The notes under the pieces were generated by a model. It ran no database searches. It worked only from the letters and a program-made list of their open reading frames with translations, and was not told the origin of the DNA. DNA of 64,000 bases from Terriglobia bacterium (lineage in GTDB: Bacteria > Acidobacteriota > Terriglobia > JAJPHL01), in assembly GCA_021325275.1 (NCBI GenBank), contig JAJPHL010000037.1, forward strand, positions 124,001 to 188,000, read 5' to 3'. This document shows, one piece after another, positions 26,014 through 37,770 of this stretch; position 1 is the first letter of the stretch, and the number at the start of each line of letters is the position of its first letter. Both the position numbers and the translations under genes were made by a program.

Positions 26014-27950
26014 TAGTTTTTCTTCTGGTCTGTCGTTTCGGGCAAAGCAAAAGCAACTACTGAATCGCCTTGCTTCGATCCCAGCTTCCCGTGACCGCCG
26101 GCGGCGATCACGATGTACTGCTTCCCCTTCAATCGATACGTCATCGGGGTGGCCTGCGCCGCCGCCGGCAGGTCGCCTTGCCAAAGCAGTTTGCCGGTAT
26201 CCACGTCGAACGCCCGCAGCACGTTTTCGCTGCGCGCCGCGCCTACGAAAACCAGTCCGCCCCCGGTGATCATCGGTCCGCCGAGATTGATGTCACCCTG
26301 GATTTCGGTGCCGTCGGGCAATTTGATTTTTCCCAGCGGCGATTCCCATTTCTTCTTGCCGGTATCGAGATCGATCGCCACCAGCGCTCCCCACGGCGGC
26401 GCATTGCAGGGCAGGCCTTTGGGCGACGTCAGCATTTCGCGATACATTCCGTACGCCGTGCCGGCTTGCGTGGCAAATTCTCCGCCGAGGCGATTGTCCA
26501 GATTTCCCTTGGCGCTGCGTTCCTGCAGAAACTTGTCGCGCGGAATCAAACGCACAACGGTCGCAAGGCGATTGGTGGCCGCGACGAGCACGCGATTGCG
26601 TGGATCGAACGCCGCGCTTCCCCAATTCACTCCGCCGACGTTGCCGGGGAAGAGCAAACTGCCCGTTACACTCGGCGGCGTGAACATTCCTTCGGCGCGC
26701 AGATTGTCGATTTGCTCTTTGCACGCCGCTTTCTCCTCGGGCGTCAGGCCCCACGCGTCGCGACTGCGCATACTTTGCGGATTGAGCGGCGCGGTGGTCG
26801 GATACGGCTGCGTCGGCGAACTCACCTCGCCGGGGACGTCGCTTTTCGGCACACTGCGCTCCTCCACAGGGAAAATCGGCCGCCCGTTCACGCGATCGAG
26901 CAGGAACAAGTTACCCATCTTCGTCGTCACGGCGACAGCCGGCTGATCGCGCCCGTTGTTACGCACGGTGATGAGCGACGGCTGCGATGCGACGTCGTAA
27001 TCCCACAGGTCGTGATGCACCACTTGGAATTTCCAAACGACTTTGCCGCTGCCGGCATCGAGCGCGACCACCGAATTCGCGTCGGCGTCATTACCCAGCC
27101 GCCGCGCGCCGTAGAAATCGGGACTGGCGCTGCCGGTGGGAACGAAAACCAAATTGCGCGCGGGATCGACCGACAAGATCGACCACGCGTTGGCCGCGCC
27201 GGTCGCTTGTTCGGCGGGAATCGGATCCCAACTCCATTCCAGTTTGCCGGAGCGCGCGTTGAACGCCCGCACGGTGCCGCGCTCGGAATCGTAGCGGCGG
27301 CCGTCGCCGATCGACGAGCCGACGATCACGAGATTCTGCACTACCACGGGCGGGGAAGTCACTTGGTATTGCCCCAGGGTCTTCAGTTGAATGCCCACGG
27401 TCAGATCGACCACGCCATGGACGCCGAAATCGCTGCACAACGCGCCGTCCGACGCCGAGAGCGCGATCAATCGCGCGTCGATGGTCGCGACATAAATGCG
27501 TCGCAGGCATCCGCCCTTCAGCACCGACGGCGACGCCTGATCGTCGAGCCAGGTCGCCACGCCGCGCGACGTCACTTCGGAATAGTCTTTGGAGCGATCG
27601 ACCTGCGGATCGTACTTCCAGATTTCCTCGCCGTTCTCCGGGTTCAGCGCGATTACCTGATCGAACGGCGTGCTCACGTACATGATGCCTTCCACCACGA
27701 TCGGCGTCGCTTCAAACGCCGCCTTGCGATTCAGCGGTGTCGCGGGCTCGAGTGCGCCTGTGTGATAGACCCACGCCTGCTGAAGCTTCGTGACGTTGGA
27801 GCGATTCACCAAAGCGAGCGGCGAGTAGCGCGTGCCGCCGGCATCGTTGCCGTAAGTAGGCCAATCGGTGTTGGTGCGCTCTTGCGCGATTGCGAGCAGC
27901 GCGAGCAACACCAAGGCCGCCGAAAGACTCGGAAGCAGGACTCTTCTCAT
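26013..27950 (-). CDS. PQQ-dependent dehydrogenase (quinoprotein beta-propeller)
   Basis: The 645-residue protein has a signal peptide (LLPSLSAALVLLALLAIAQ), so it is probably periplasmic. The first propeller blade, DWPTYGNDAGGTRYSPLALVN, is diagnostic of the glucose/quinate/alcohol quinoprotein family. PQQ-propeller motifs recur (GEEIWKYDP, GKLEWSWDPIP, GKVVWKFQVVHHDLWDYD). The C-terminal blade reads GDLPAAAQATPMTYRLKGKQY and AAGGHGKLG. No cytochrome c CxxCH motif is present. The substrate (glucose, polyol or quinate) cannot be told. It requires pyrroloquinoline quinone; no pqq biosynthesis genes are in the window. Confidence 0.87.
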   Translation of the reverse strand: MRRVLLPSLSAALVLLALLAIAQERTNTDWPTYGNDAGGTRYSPLALVNRSNVTKLQQAWVYHTGALEPATPLNRKAAFEATPIVVEGIMYVSTPFDQVIALNPENGEEIWKYDPQVDRSKDYSEVTSRGVATWLDDQASPSVLKGGCLRRIYVATIDARLIALSASDGALCSDFGVHGVVDLTVGIQLKTLGQYQVTSPPVVVQNLVIVGSSIGDGRRYDSERGTVRAFNARSGKLEWSWDPIPAEQATGAANAWSILSVDPARNLVFVPTGSASPDFYGARRLGNDADANSVVALDAGSGKVVWKFQVVHHDLWDYDVASQPSLITVRNNGRDQPAVAVTTKMGNLFLLDRVNGRPIFPVEERSVPKSDVPGEVSSPTQPYPTTAPLNPQSMRSRDAWGLTPEEKAACKEQIDNLRAEGMFTPPSVTGSLLFPGNVGGVNWGSAAFDPRNRVLVAATNRLATVVRLIPRDKFLQERSAKGNLDNRLGGEFATQAGTAYGMYREMLTSPKGLPCNAPPWGALVAIDLDTGKKKWESPLGKIKLPDGTEIQGDINLGGPMITGGGLVFVGAARSENVLRAFDVDTGKLLWQGDLPAAAQATPMTYRLKGKQYIVIAAGGHGKLGSKQGDSVVAFALPETTDQKKN

Positions 27951-27974
27951 GGACTTATCTTACCGGGCTTTTTC

Positions 27975-28736
27975 TCAGCGAGCGCGCATCTCCGGCACGG
28001 AAGTAAAACTATCGCGCAAGCTGCGGAACAAATTGAAATAGACGATGTACCAAATCGCGGCGATGCCGTCCTTCAAGCCGATCTTCTTGCCTTCTTCGTA
28101 CGTTCGTCCGTAATAACTGATGGGAACCTCGTAAATCGCGCAGCCGAGCTTCGACACTTTGGCCGCCACCTCGATCTCGAAGCCGAAGCCGCTCGATTCG
28201 ATCCGCATTTTGCGCAAAATGTCGCCGCGAAACGCCTTGTAGCCGGTCTCCACGTCGGTGAGGTTGATGTTGGTGAGCAAATTCGAGAACGTGGTGAGCA
28301 TTTTGTTGGCGAGAAAATGATAGTAGTACAGCACGCGCGCGGCTTTTCTCACCAGGAAACGCGATCCGAAGCAGACGTCGGCGCGTCCCTCGAGGATCGG
28401 TTGAATCACCACGGGGATTTCTTCGGGACTATATTCCAGGTCGGCGTCCTGGATGATCAGAATGTCGCCATGCGTCTCGGCGATTCCCGTGCGCAGCGCG
28501 CCCGTCTTGCCTTGATTGCGGACGTGACGCAGCACGCGCATGCGGGGATAGATCGCCGCGAGCCGTTGCGCTTCTTCCTGCGTACCGTCGGTGGAGCAAT
28601 CGTCGACCACCACGATTTCCAGCAGTCCCGGGACGCGATGCAGCGCTTCGATCACCGTTCCCAATGTTTTTCTTTCGTTGAAAACCGGCACAATCACCGA
28701 GAGAACTTCGGGAGTCACCGGGGGCGTTTCGCTCAT
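27975..28736 (-). CDS. Family 2 glycosyltransferase (dolichol-phosphate mannosyltransferase-like)
   Basis: The 253-residue protein has the DPM1-type GT2 motifs: LSVIVPVFNERKTL, EIVVVDDCSTDGT, GKTGALRTGIAETHGDILIIQDADLEYSPEEI (DAD metal site), and VETGYKAFRGDIL. It likely transfers a sugar from a nucleotide donor to a polyprenyl phosphate at the inner face of the membrane. No transmembrane helix is evident; the segment IAAIWYIVYFNLFRSL near the C-terminus may be an amphipathic anchor. It is divergent from the O-antigen ligase-like gene with only 34-70 bases between them. Confidence 0.88.
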   Translation of the reverse strand: MSETPPVTPEVLSVIVPVFNERKTLGTVIEALHRVPGLLEIVVVDDCSTDGTQEEAQRLAAIYPRMRVLRHVRNQGKTGALRTGIAETHGDILIIQDADLEYSPEEIPVVIQPILEGRADVCFGSRFLVRKAARVLYYYHFLANKMLTTFSNLLTNINLTDVETGYKAFRGDILRKMRIESSGFGFEIEVAAKVSKLGCAIYEVPISYYGRTYEEGKKIGLKDGIAAIWYIVYFNLFRSLRDSFTSVPEMRAR

Positions 28737-28770
28737 AGAACAGGGTTCATGCTAGCATAACCGATAGGCG

Positions 28771-30126
28771 TTGTCCTCAAGAGCGCCGGTATCGAGCAAA
28801 CCAGCGATGGGCTTTTTTCTCACCTGCGTCTACATCTTCTTCTCGTTTGTACGGGTCTTCGACTTGTATCCGGAGCTGGCAGACGTGCGCGCGATGTTGA
28901 TCCTGGCGATTATCACGTTGACCGTCAGCATCGGCGAGTGGTCGTCGAGCCCGCGGAAGAAGCGTTCCTCTTTGCGGCAGGTGCAGATTGCGCTCACCGT
29001 GGTGTTCTTCGGCTTGGGTGTTTTCGGCTGGCTCAGGATCGGGTGGTGGGAAGAAGCGCAAAATGCCTTCAACAGCCTGAACATCATTCTAGGCGGATTC
29101 GTCATGCTGGTGATGAACCTCACTACGCTCAAGCGCGTCAAGACCATCGTCTGTTTGTTGATCGGATGCTGCGTGATCATGACCATCCAGGGCATGGCGG
29201 CCTACTACTACGATTGGCAGCGCGATTTGTTCGTGCTGGAATGGCATCCTCCCGAGGACGAACCCGACTTGGTGCGCGATCCCGACGATCCCGACATTCC
29301 GCGCATGCGCAACATTGGCTTCCTGAACGATCCCAACGATCTCGCGCAGACGCTGGCCATGTGCTTGCCGTTCCTGGGGATTTATTGGCGGAAGAAAAAA
29401 CATTTCCAAAACTGGCTGGTCGTGGCGCCGATCGCCGCGTACCTGGGATGGGGTATTTTTCTGACGCACTCGCGCGGTGGCCTCGTCGCCGTCGGCGTCA
29501 TGGTCTTGATGGCGCTGCGAGAACGAATAGGACGCATCAAGGCCGGGATCCTCACGACCTTGATGGTGATTGTAGCGGTGGCGTTCAACGCAACCGGAGG
29601 ACGCGCGATGAAGGATGACTCGTCAGAAGCGCGCGTGGAAGCGTGGGCGTCCGGCATCATCATGCTGGAACGAAACCCGTTGTTCGGCGTGAACTACGGG
29701 AATTTTTCCGAAGCGCACAGCCGCGGCCTTACCGCGCACAATTCGTTCGTCTTGTGTTTCGCCGAAGCGGGGCTGATCGGTTACTTTGTCTGGATGTCGC
29801 TCTTGACAACGAGTTACATCGAGCTGCAGAGGCTCATGAAGTTGCCCGCGGCGGACGAAGAAGACCTCGAAATCCGAAGGTGGGCCCAAGGCACACGTTT
29901 GGCGTTGACCACGTTTCTCGCGGCAGCGTTTTTCCTTTCGCGAACGTATATCCTGACGCTCTACATGCTCGTCGCGATTGTTGTCGCGCTGGAAGACATC
30001 GTCAAGCGAAAATACCCGGTTTACCGGCCCAAGCCCGTCAACATTTGGGCCAAGTACACCGTCGCTTGGCAGGCGATCACCATTTTCATGGTTTGGATGG
30101 CCGTGAAGGTTAACGGGATCACCTAG
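28771..30126 (+). CDS. O-antigen ligase/polymerase-like membrane protein (Wzy_C type)
   Basis: The ~450-residue protein has about ten hydrophobic segments and a central periplasmic loop rich in Asp and Pro (EWHPPEDEPDLVRDPDDPD). The Wzy_C/WaaL signature region is ILTHSRGG-like (GIFLTHSRGGLVAVGVMVLM), followed by NPLFGVNYGNF and TAHNSFVLCFAEAGLIGYFVW. Such proteins polymerise or ligate polysaccharide repeat units on undecaprenyl diphosphate. The start is uncertain: TTG at 28771 or ATG at 28807, with neither having a clear ribosome site; the ATG leaves more room for the divergent promoter. Confidence 0.82.
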   Translation: MSSRAPVSSKPAMGFFLTCVYIFFSFVRVFDLYPELADVRAMLILAIITLTVSIGEWSSSPRKKRSSLRQVQIALTVVFFGLGVFGWLRIGWWEEAQNAFNSLNIILGGFVMLVMNLTTLKRVKTIVCLLIGCCVIMTIQGMAAYYYDWQRDLFVLEWHPPEDEPDLVRDPDDPDIPRMRNIGFLNDPNDLAQTLAMCLPFLGIYWRKKKHFQNWLVVAPIAAYLGWGIFLTHSRGGLVAVGVMVLMALRERIGRIKAGILTTLMVIVAVAFNATGGRAMKDDSSEARVEAWASGIIMLERNPLFGVNYGNFSEAHSRGLTAHNSFVLCFAEAGLIGYFVWMSLLTTSYIELQRLMKLPAADEEDLEIRRWAQGTRLALTTFLAAAFFLSRTYILTLYMLVAIVVALEDIVKRKYPVYRPKPVNIWAKYTVAWQAITIFMVWMAVKVNGIT

Positions 30127-30175
30127 TAGGCGCGACTCGCGCGAACGTGCTGCGGAGCCCGTGACGACGACTCCC

Positions 30176-32863
30176 TTAGGCTAATAGGTTTGCCGTCAAA
30201 TGCGCCGAAGTCTGCATTGCCACAACTTCTTTCGCCGGTTTTCCCGTAGCGCGTTGCCATGCCGCCAGCGCGAGCAGCGGAAAATAATGCCGGTACAAGT
30301 GATACGAGAGATAAAACACGTTCGGAAATCCCGTGCCGGTCATTAATTCCTCATCCCACGTTCCCAGCGCGTTTTGATGTTCCACCAGCCACTGGACCCC
30401 GCGGCGCGCGGCTTCACCGGCGCTTTCTCCCGCCGCGTCGAGACCAAGCAGGGCCCACGCGGTTTGCGACGGAGTGCTCTCCGCGCGCACGAAATGATGC
30501 AATTGGTAGCCGGCGCAGCTTTCACCCCATCCACCGTCCGAGTTTTGCACAGACCGCAGCCACGAGGCACCGGCGCGAATTTGCTCGCCGCATTCCGCGC
30601 CGCTGGCGCGCAAGCCTCGCATCGCCAGAAACGTCCCGTAGGTATAGTTGACACCCCAACGTCCATACCAACTGCCGTCGTGACGCTGATGCGTTTGCAA
30701 ATAACGCACGCCCCGCGCGATCGCCGGATTCTCATGCGTATATCCGCGCCGGCACAGCGCTTCGATCACGCGTCCGGTGATATCGGGACACGTGGGATCG
30801 AGCATGGCGTTGTGATCCGCGAACGGAACTTTGCTCAGCACTTGCCAGTTGTTGTCCACGTCGAACGCGGCCCATCCGCCGTCGGATGATTGCATGCCCA
30901 GCAGCCACGTGATCGCCCGGCGCTCGGCGCGCGTTTGCCGCTCGAGGTCGGAAGCGTTGGCGTGTTGCAGCGCCAGCAGCACCATCGCCGTGTCGTCGAT
31001 GTCGGGATAGAACTCGTTGGCAAATTCGAACGCCCAACCGCTCGGCGGTAGATTCGGCCGCTTCACCGACCAATCTCCCTTGCGGCGCACTTCGCGATCG
31101 AGCAACCAATCCGCGGCCGCGCGCATCGCGTTCGGTTCGCCCGCGCCGAGTTCGCCAAGTGCGAACATCGAGATCGCCGTGTCCCACACCGGCGACAAGC
31201 TCGGTTGAAACTCCATGCGGCCGCCGGCGCGAATCGTTTGGGTAAAATCGCCGGGCGTCTCAACGGCCACGCTCCCCGCCGATGCCGCATGTGCAGCTTC
31301 GCGAAACAGCATCAAACCTTCGAATTGCCGCAGCGTCTCCACAAAATCGGGATGATCGCGTTCGTAGCCGAGCGCGTCCATGGCCATCAGCGCGTACATC
31401 ATCGAGGGATAGATCGCGCCGACGCCGTCCGACGACCGCATGTGATCGACGGTCCACTGCTCGGCGGCGCGAATCGCTTTAGCGCGAATTTCCTTGAGTC
31501 CACGGCGCTCCCACAGTTTCAGCACGCGATCCGCTTGGTTGAACACCGCGGAAATGCGATCGCGCTTCGGCAGCGCCAATTTTTTCCCCGGCAAATACAA
31601 TTCGTCGACGTTCATTCCGCCAGGAGTCGGCCGCTGAGCGCCCAGCGCCTGGATGATCGAGAGCGGCATGATGATCACGCGGCTCCACGACGACATTTCG
31701 TAGAGCAAATTACCGGGCATCAGCACCAACTCGGGCGGAATACTCGGCGCGGCGTGCCGTGGAAACATTCCAAACAAACTGAGATTGATCCGCGTGTAGC
31801 TGTTGGCCGCCTGCAATCCGCCCAGCGCCAGCACGCGGCGCCGCGCGCGCTGCATTTCCGGCTGCGACGGGTCGCATCCACCCATCTTCAGCGCCGTATA
31901 GGCGCGTGCGGTCGCGCTGACTTCCGATGGTCCACCGGGATATAAGTTCCATCCGCCATCCGGCAGTTGGCGATCGAGCAACGTCGCCAGCGCCATATCG
32001 ATTTTCGCGCGCCACGGCGGATTCCAGTGCGCGCCCTCGGGGGGGTAGAGCCACATGGCCAGAAAAATAAAATCCGATTCGAGCGTAGTGTCGGCGGTGA
32101 GATGCCCGTGCCAGTATCCCGCACGATGCTGCCAACGCAAGAGTGTGTGCGCGGCGGCTTGCGCGGCTTGCTGGGCTTGCGGCGCGAGTTCGCCAAAATC
32201 TTCTTGCGACGATGCCAGAATCGCGGCGACGTCGGCGAAGGGAATTTGCTGAACGATTTGCCGGGCGTCCGCCGGCTCGCCGCCTTGTTCGATCAAGGCA
32301 TGGATTTCGCGGACGATCGACGCACGGCGCTCCGGGGGCGGCGGCGCGAGACCCAGCGCTTCGCTGAACCACAAGCCTTCCGCCGCCAGGCGCGCGATCA
32401 AGGCGCGCGACGGGTCGATGCCGTCGTGATCCAAATTGTTTTGCCAATCGCGGTAGACTTCGCGCAAGGGGTCAAGCAGGGCGGGCGCGCTGGTCATCGC
32501 CACCATCAGAATCGCGGCGATTTCGTGGCCTTGCAGCGGCCGCAGCTCGCCGGATTCGTCGTCGGTGGAATCGGTTTCGCCCGGGCGGGCGTGGTTTTCA
32601 AGCGCCGCCGCAACAAATGATCGCGTATGGGAACCGGGTCCGGCGGAACGCGCTCGAACCACGCTCGTGTCGCGACTGAGCCGCATCATTAAGAGACCCA
32701 CCAGTCCCTCGATCAGCTGTTCCTTACCGGCGTAGTGGTACAGTAGACCACCCTTAGAGACACCGGCTTCGCGGGCTACTCGATCTAGGGTTAAGGAATC
32801 GACACCTTCTCGTATGATTAGGTCGATGGCGGCTTGGAGAACGGCTTCCCGTGTACTGGCCAT
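30176..32863 (-). CDS. shc: TetR-family regulator fused to squalene-hopene cyclase
   Basis: One uninterrupted frame of 895 residues from the ATG at 32863. Residues ~1-62 are a TetR DNA-binding domain (REAVLQAAIDLIIREG, LTLDRVAREAGVSKGGLLYHY, KEQLIEGLV); residues ~63-215 are an all-helical TetR-type ligand domain ending ASIVREIHALIEQ. From about residue 230 it is a full squalene-hopene cyclase: LRWQHRAGYWHGHLTADTT, PDGGWNLYPGG, catalytic DIDD at 621-624 in the DxDD context PDIDDTA, and QW motifs (QSSDGGWAAFD, QNSDGGWGE). The cyclase part (~665 residues) matches free-standing enzymes in length. It should convert squalene to hopene or diplopterol at the membrane, and may repress its own promoter. 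No squalene-synthesis genes are adjacent. The longer frame to 32899 would place the operator in coding sequence and is rejected. Confidence 0.88.
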   Translation of the reverse strand: MASTREAVLQAAIDLIIREGVDSLTLDRVAREAGVSKGGLLYHYAGKEQLIEGLVGLLMMRLSRDTSVVRARSAGPGSHTRSFVAAALENHARPGETDSTDDESGELRPLQGHEIAAILMVAMTSAPALLDPLREVYRDWQNNLDHDGIDPSRALIARLAAEGLWFSEALGLAPPPPERRASIVREIHALIEQGGEPADARQIVQQIPFADVAAILASSQEDFGELAPQAQQAAQAAAHTLLRWQHRAGYWHGHLTADTTLESDFIFLAMWLYPPEGAHWNPPWRAKIDMALATLLDRQLPDGGWNLYPGGPSEVSATARAYTALKMGGCDPSQPEMQRARRRVLALGGLQAANSYTRINLSLFGMFPRHAAPSIPPELVLMPGNLLYEMSSWSRVIIMPLSIIQALGAQRPTPGGMNVDELYLPGKKLALPKRDRISAVFNQADRVLKLWERRGLKEIRAKAIRAAEQWTVDHMRSSDGVGAIYPSMMYALMAMDALGYERDHPDFVETLRQFEGLMLFREAAHAASAGSVAVETPGDFTQTIRAGGRMEFQPSLSPVWDTAISMFALGELGAGEPNAMRAAADWLLDREVRRKGDWSVKRPNLPPSGWAFEFANEFYPDIDDTAMVLLALQHANASDLERQTRAERRAITWLLGMQSSDGGWAAFDVDNNWQVLSKVPFADHNAMLDPTCPDITGRVIEALCRRGYTHENPAIARGVRYLQTHQRHDGSWYGRWGVNYTYGTFLAMRGLRASGAECGEQIRAGASWLRSVQNSDGGWGESCAGYQLHHFVRAESTPSQTAWALLGLDAAGESAGEAARRGVQWLVEHQNALGTWDEELMTGTGFPNVFYLSYHLYRHYFPLLALAAWQRATGKPAKEVVAMQTSAHLTANLLA

Positions 32864-32870
32864 GCCGGGC

Positions 32871-32899
32871 AGTGTACCGTCCGGACGGTAACTTGTCAA
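32871..32899 (-). promoter_or_regulatory. Promoter with TetR-type operator upstream of the TetR-cyclase fusion
   Basis: On the minus strand: TTGACA (32899-32894), 17 bases, TACACT (32876-32871), then 7 bases to the ATG at 32863. The spacer and first two bases of the -10 form a perfect 16-bp palindrome, TACCGTCCGGACGGTA (32875-32890), the usual type of TetR operator. Bound repressor would block both boxes. With +1 at or next to the ATG, the mRNA would be leaderless, and no Shine-Dalgarno is present. Confidence 0.7.
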
Positions 32900-32993
32900 C
32901 GGGATACTTATTCGAGTGGCACCAGCCTACTTTCAGGTCCATTTTCGACTTGGAGAACCCCGGCAGCTTGGTGTTAACTGTAACGGACACATT

Positions 32994-34012
32994 ATGAAAC
33001 GTGCGTTGATAACGGGCATCACCGGACAAGACGGGTCTTATTTGGCGGAGTTTCTGATCGAAAAGGGCTATGAAGTTCACGGCGTGATCCGCCGCGCCAG
33101 TTCCTTCAACACCGAGCGGCTGGAGCATCTCTATCAGGACCCGCACACGCGCGGGGCTCGCATGAAACTGCACTACGGCGACCTCAGCGACTCGGTGAAT
33201 CTGGTCAAACTGCTGCACAACTTGAAGCCCGACGAAATCTATAACCTCGGCGCGCAGAGTCACGTGCGCGTCAGCTTCGATATCCCCGAGTACACGGCCG
33301 ATATCGGAGGACTCGGCACGATCCGCATTCTGGAGGCGATCCGCGAAGCGCAGGTGCGGCCGCGTTTCTATCAAGCGTCGTCGAGCGAAATGTTCGGGAA
33401 GGTCGCCGAGATTCCGCAGCGCGAGACCACGCCGTTTCATCCGCGCAGTCCTTACGCGGTGGCCAAAGTTTTTTCGTATTGGGCCACGGTGAATTATCGC
33501 GAAAGCTACAATCTGCACGCGTGCAACGGAATCTTGTTCAATCACGAATCGCCGCGGCGCGGCGACACCTTTGTGACGCGCAAGATTACGCGAGCGGTCG
33601 CGTACATCAAAGCGGGATTGCAGGACAAACTGTTTCTCGGCAATCTTGACGCCAAGCGCGATTGGGGATACGCCAAGGAATACGTGGAAGCGATGTGGCT
33701 GATGCTGCAACAAGACCAGCCCGACGACTACGTCATCGCGACGGGTGAGACGCACTCGGTGAAGGAGTTTTGCGAAGAGGCATTCGGTCACGTGGATCTC
33801 GACTGGAGCAAGTATGTGGAGATCGACGAGCGCTATTTTCGTCCCGCCGAGGTGGACCTTCTCATTGGCGATGCGTCGAAGGCGAAAAACGTTCTCGGCT
33901 GGGAGCCGAAAGTGAAGTTTAAGGAACTGGTGCGCCTGATGGTCGACGCGGATGTGGAACACTTGGAAGGCAAACTCGCCGGCCGCGTGAAGCGCGCCGA
34001 TGGTCGCCACAC

Positions 34013-34016
<4 letters not shown>
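32994..34016 (+). CDS. gmd: GDP-mannose 4,6-dehydratase
   Basis: The protein is 340 residues from the ATG at 32994. The N-terminal NAD(P) motif [18 protein letters not shown], the [18 protein letters not shown] segment, active-site SSSEMFG, and YAVAK (SDR Tyr/Lys pair, YxxxK) are all typical, as are [19 protein letters not shown] and [16 protein letters not shown]. It makes GDP-4-keto-6-deoxymannose, the precursor of GDP-L-fucose and related sugars. The 78-base upstream in-frame extension to 32916 has no family match. The stop codon shares bases with the stop of the convergent methyltransferase-GT2 gene. Confidence 0.95.
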
Positions 34017-37767
<3,751 letters not shown>

Positions 37768-37770
37768 CAC

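Noticed and set aside
26070-28760. An 896-codon plus-strand open frame
   Set aside because: It is antisense to the PQQ dehydrogenase and GT2 genes, with low-complexity His/Arg composition and no recognisable domain.
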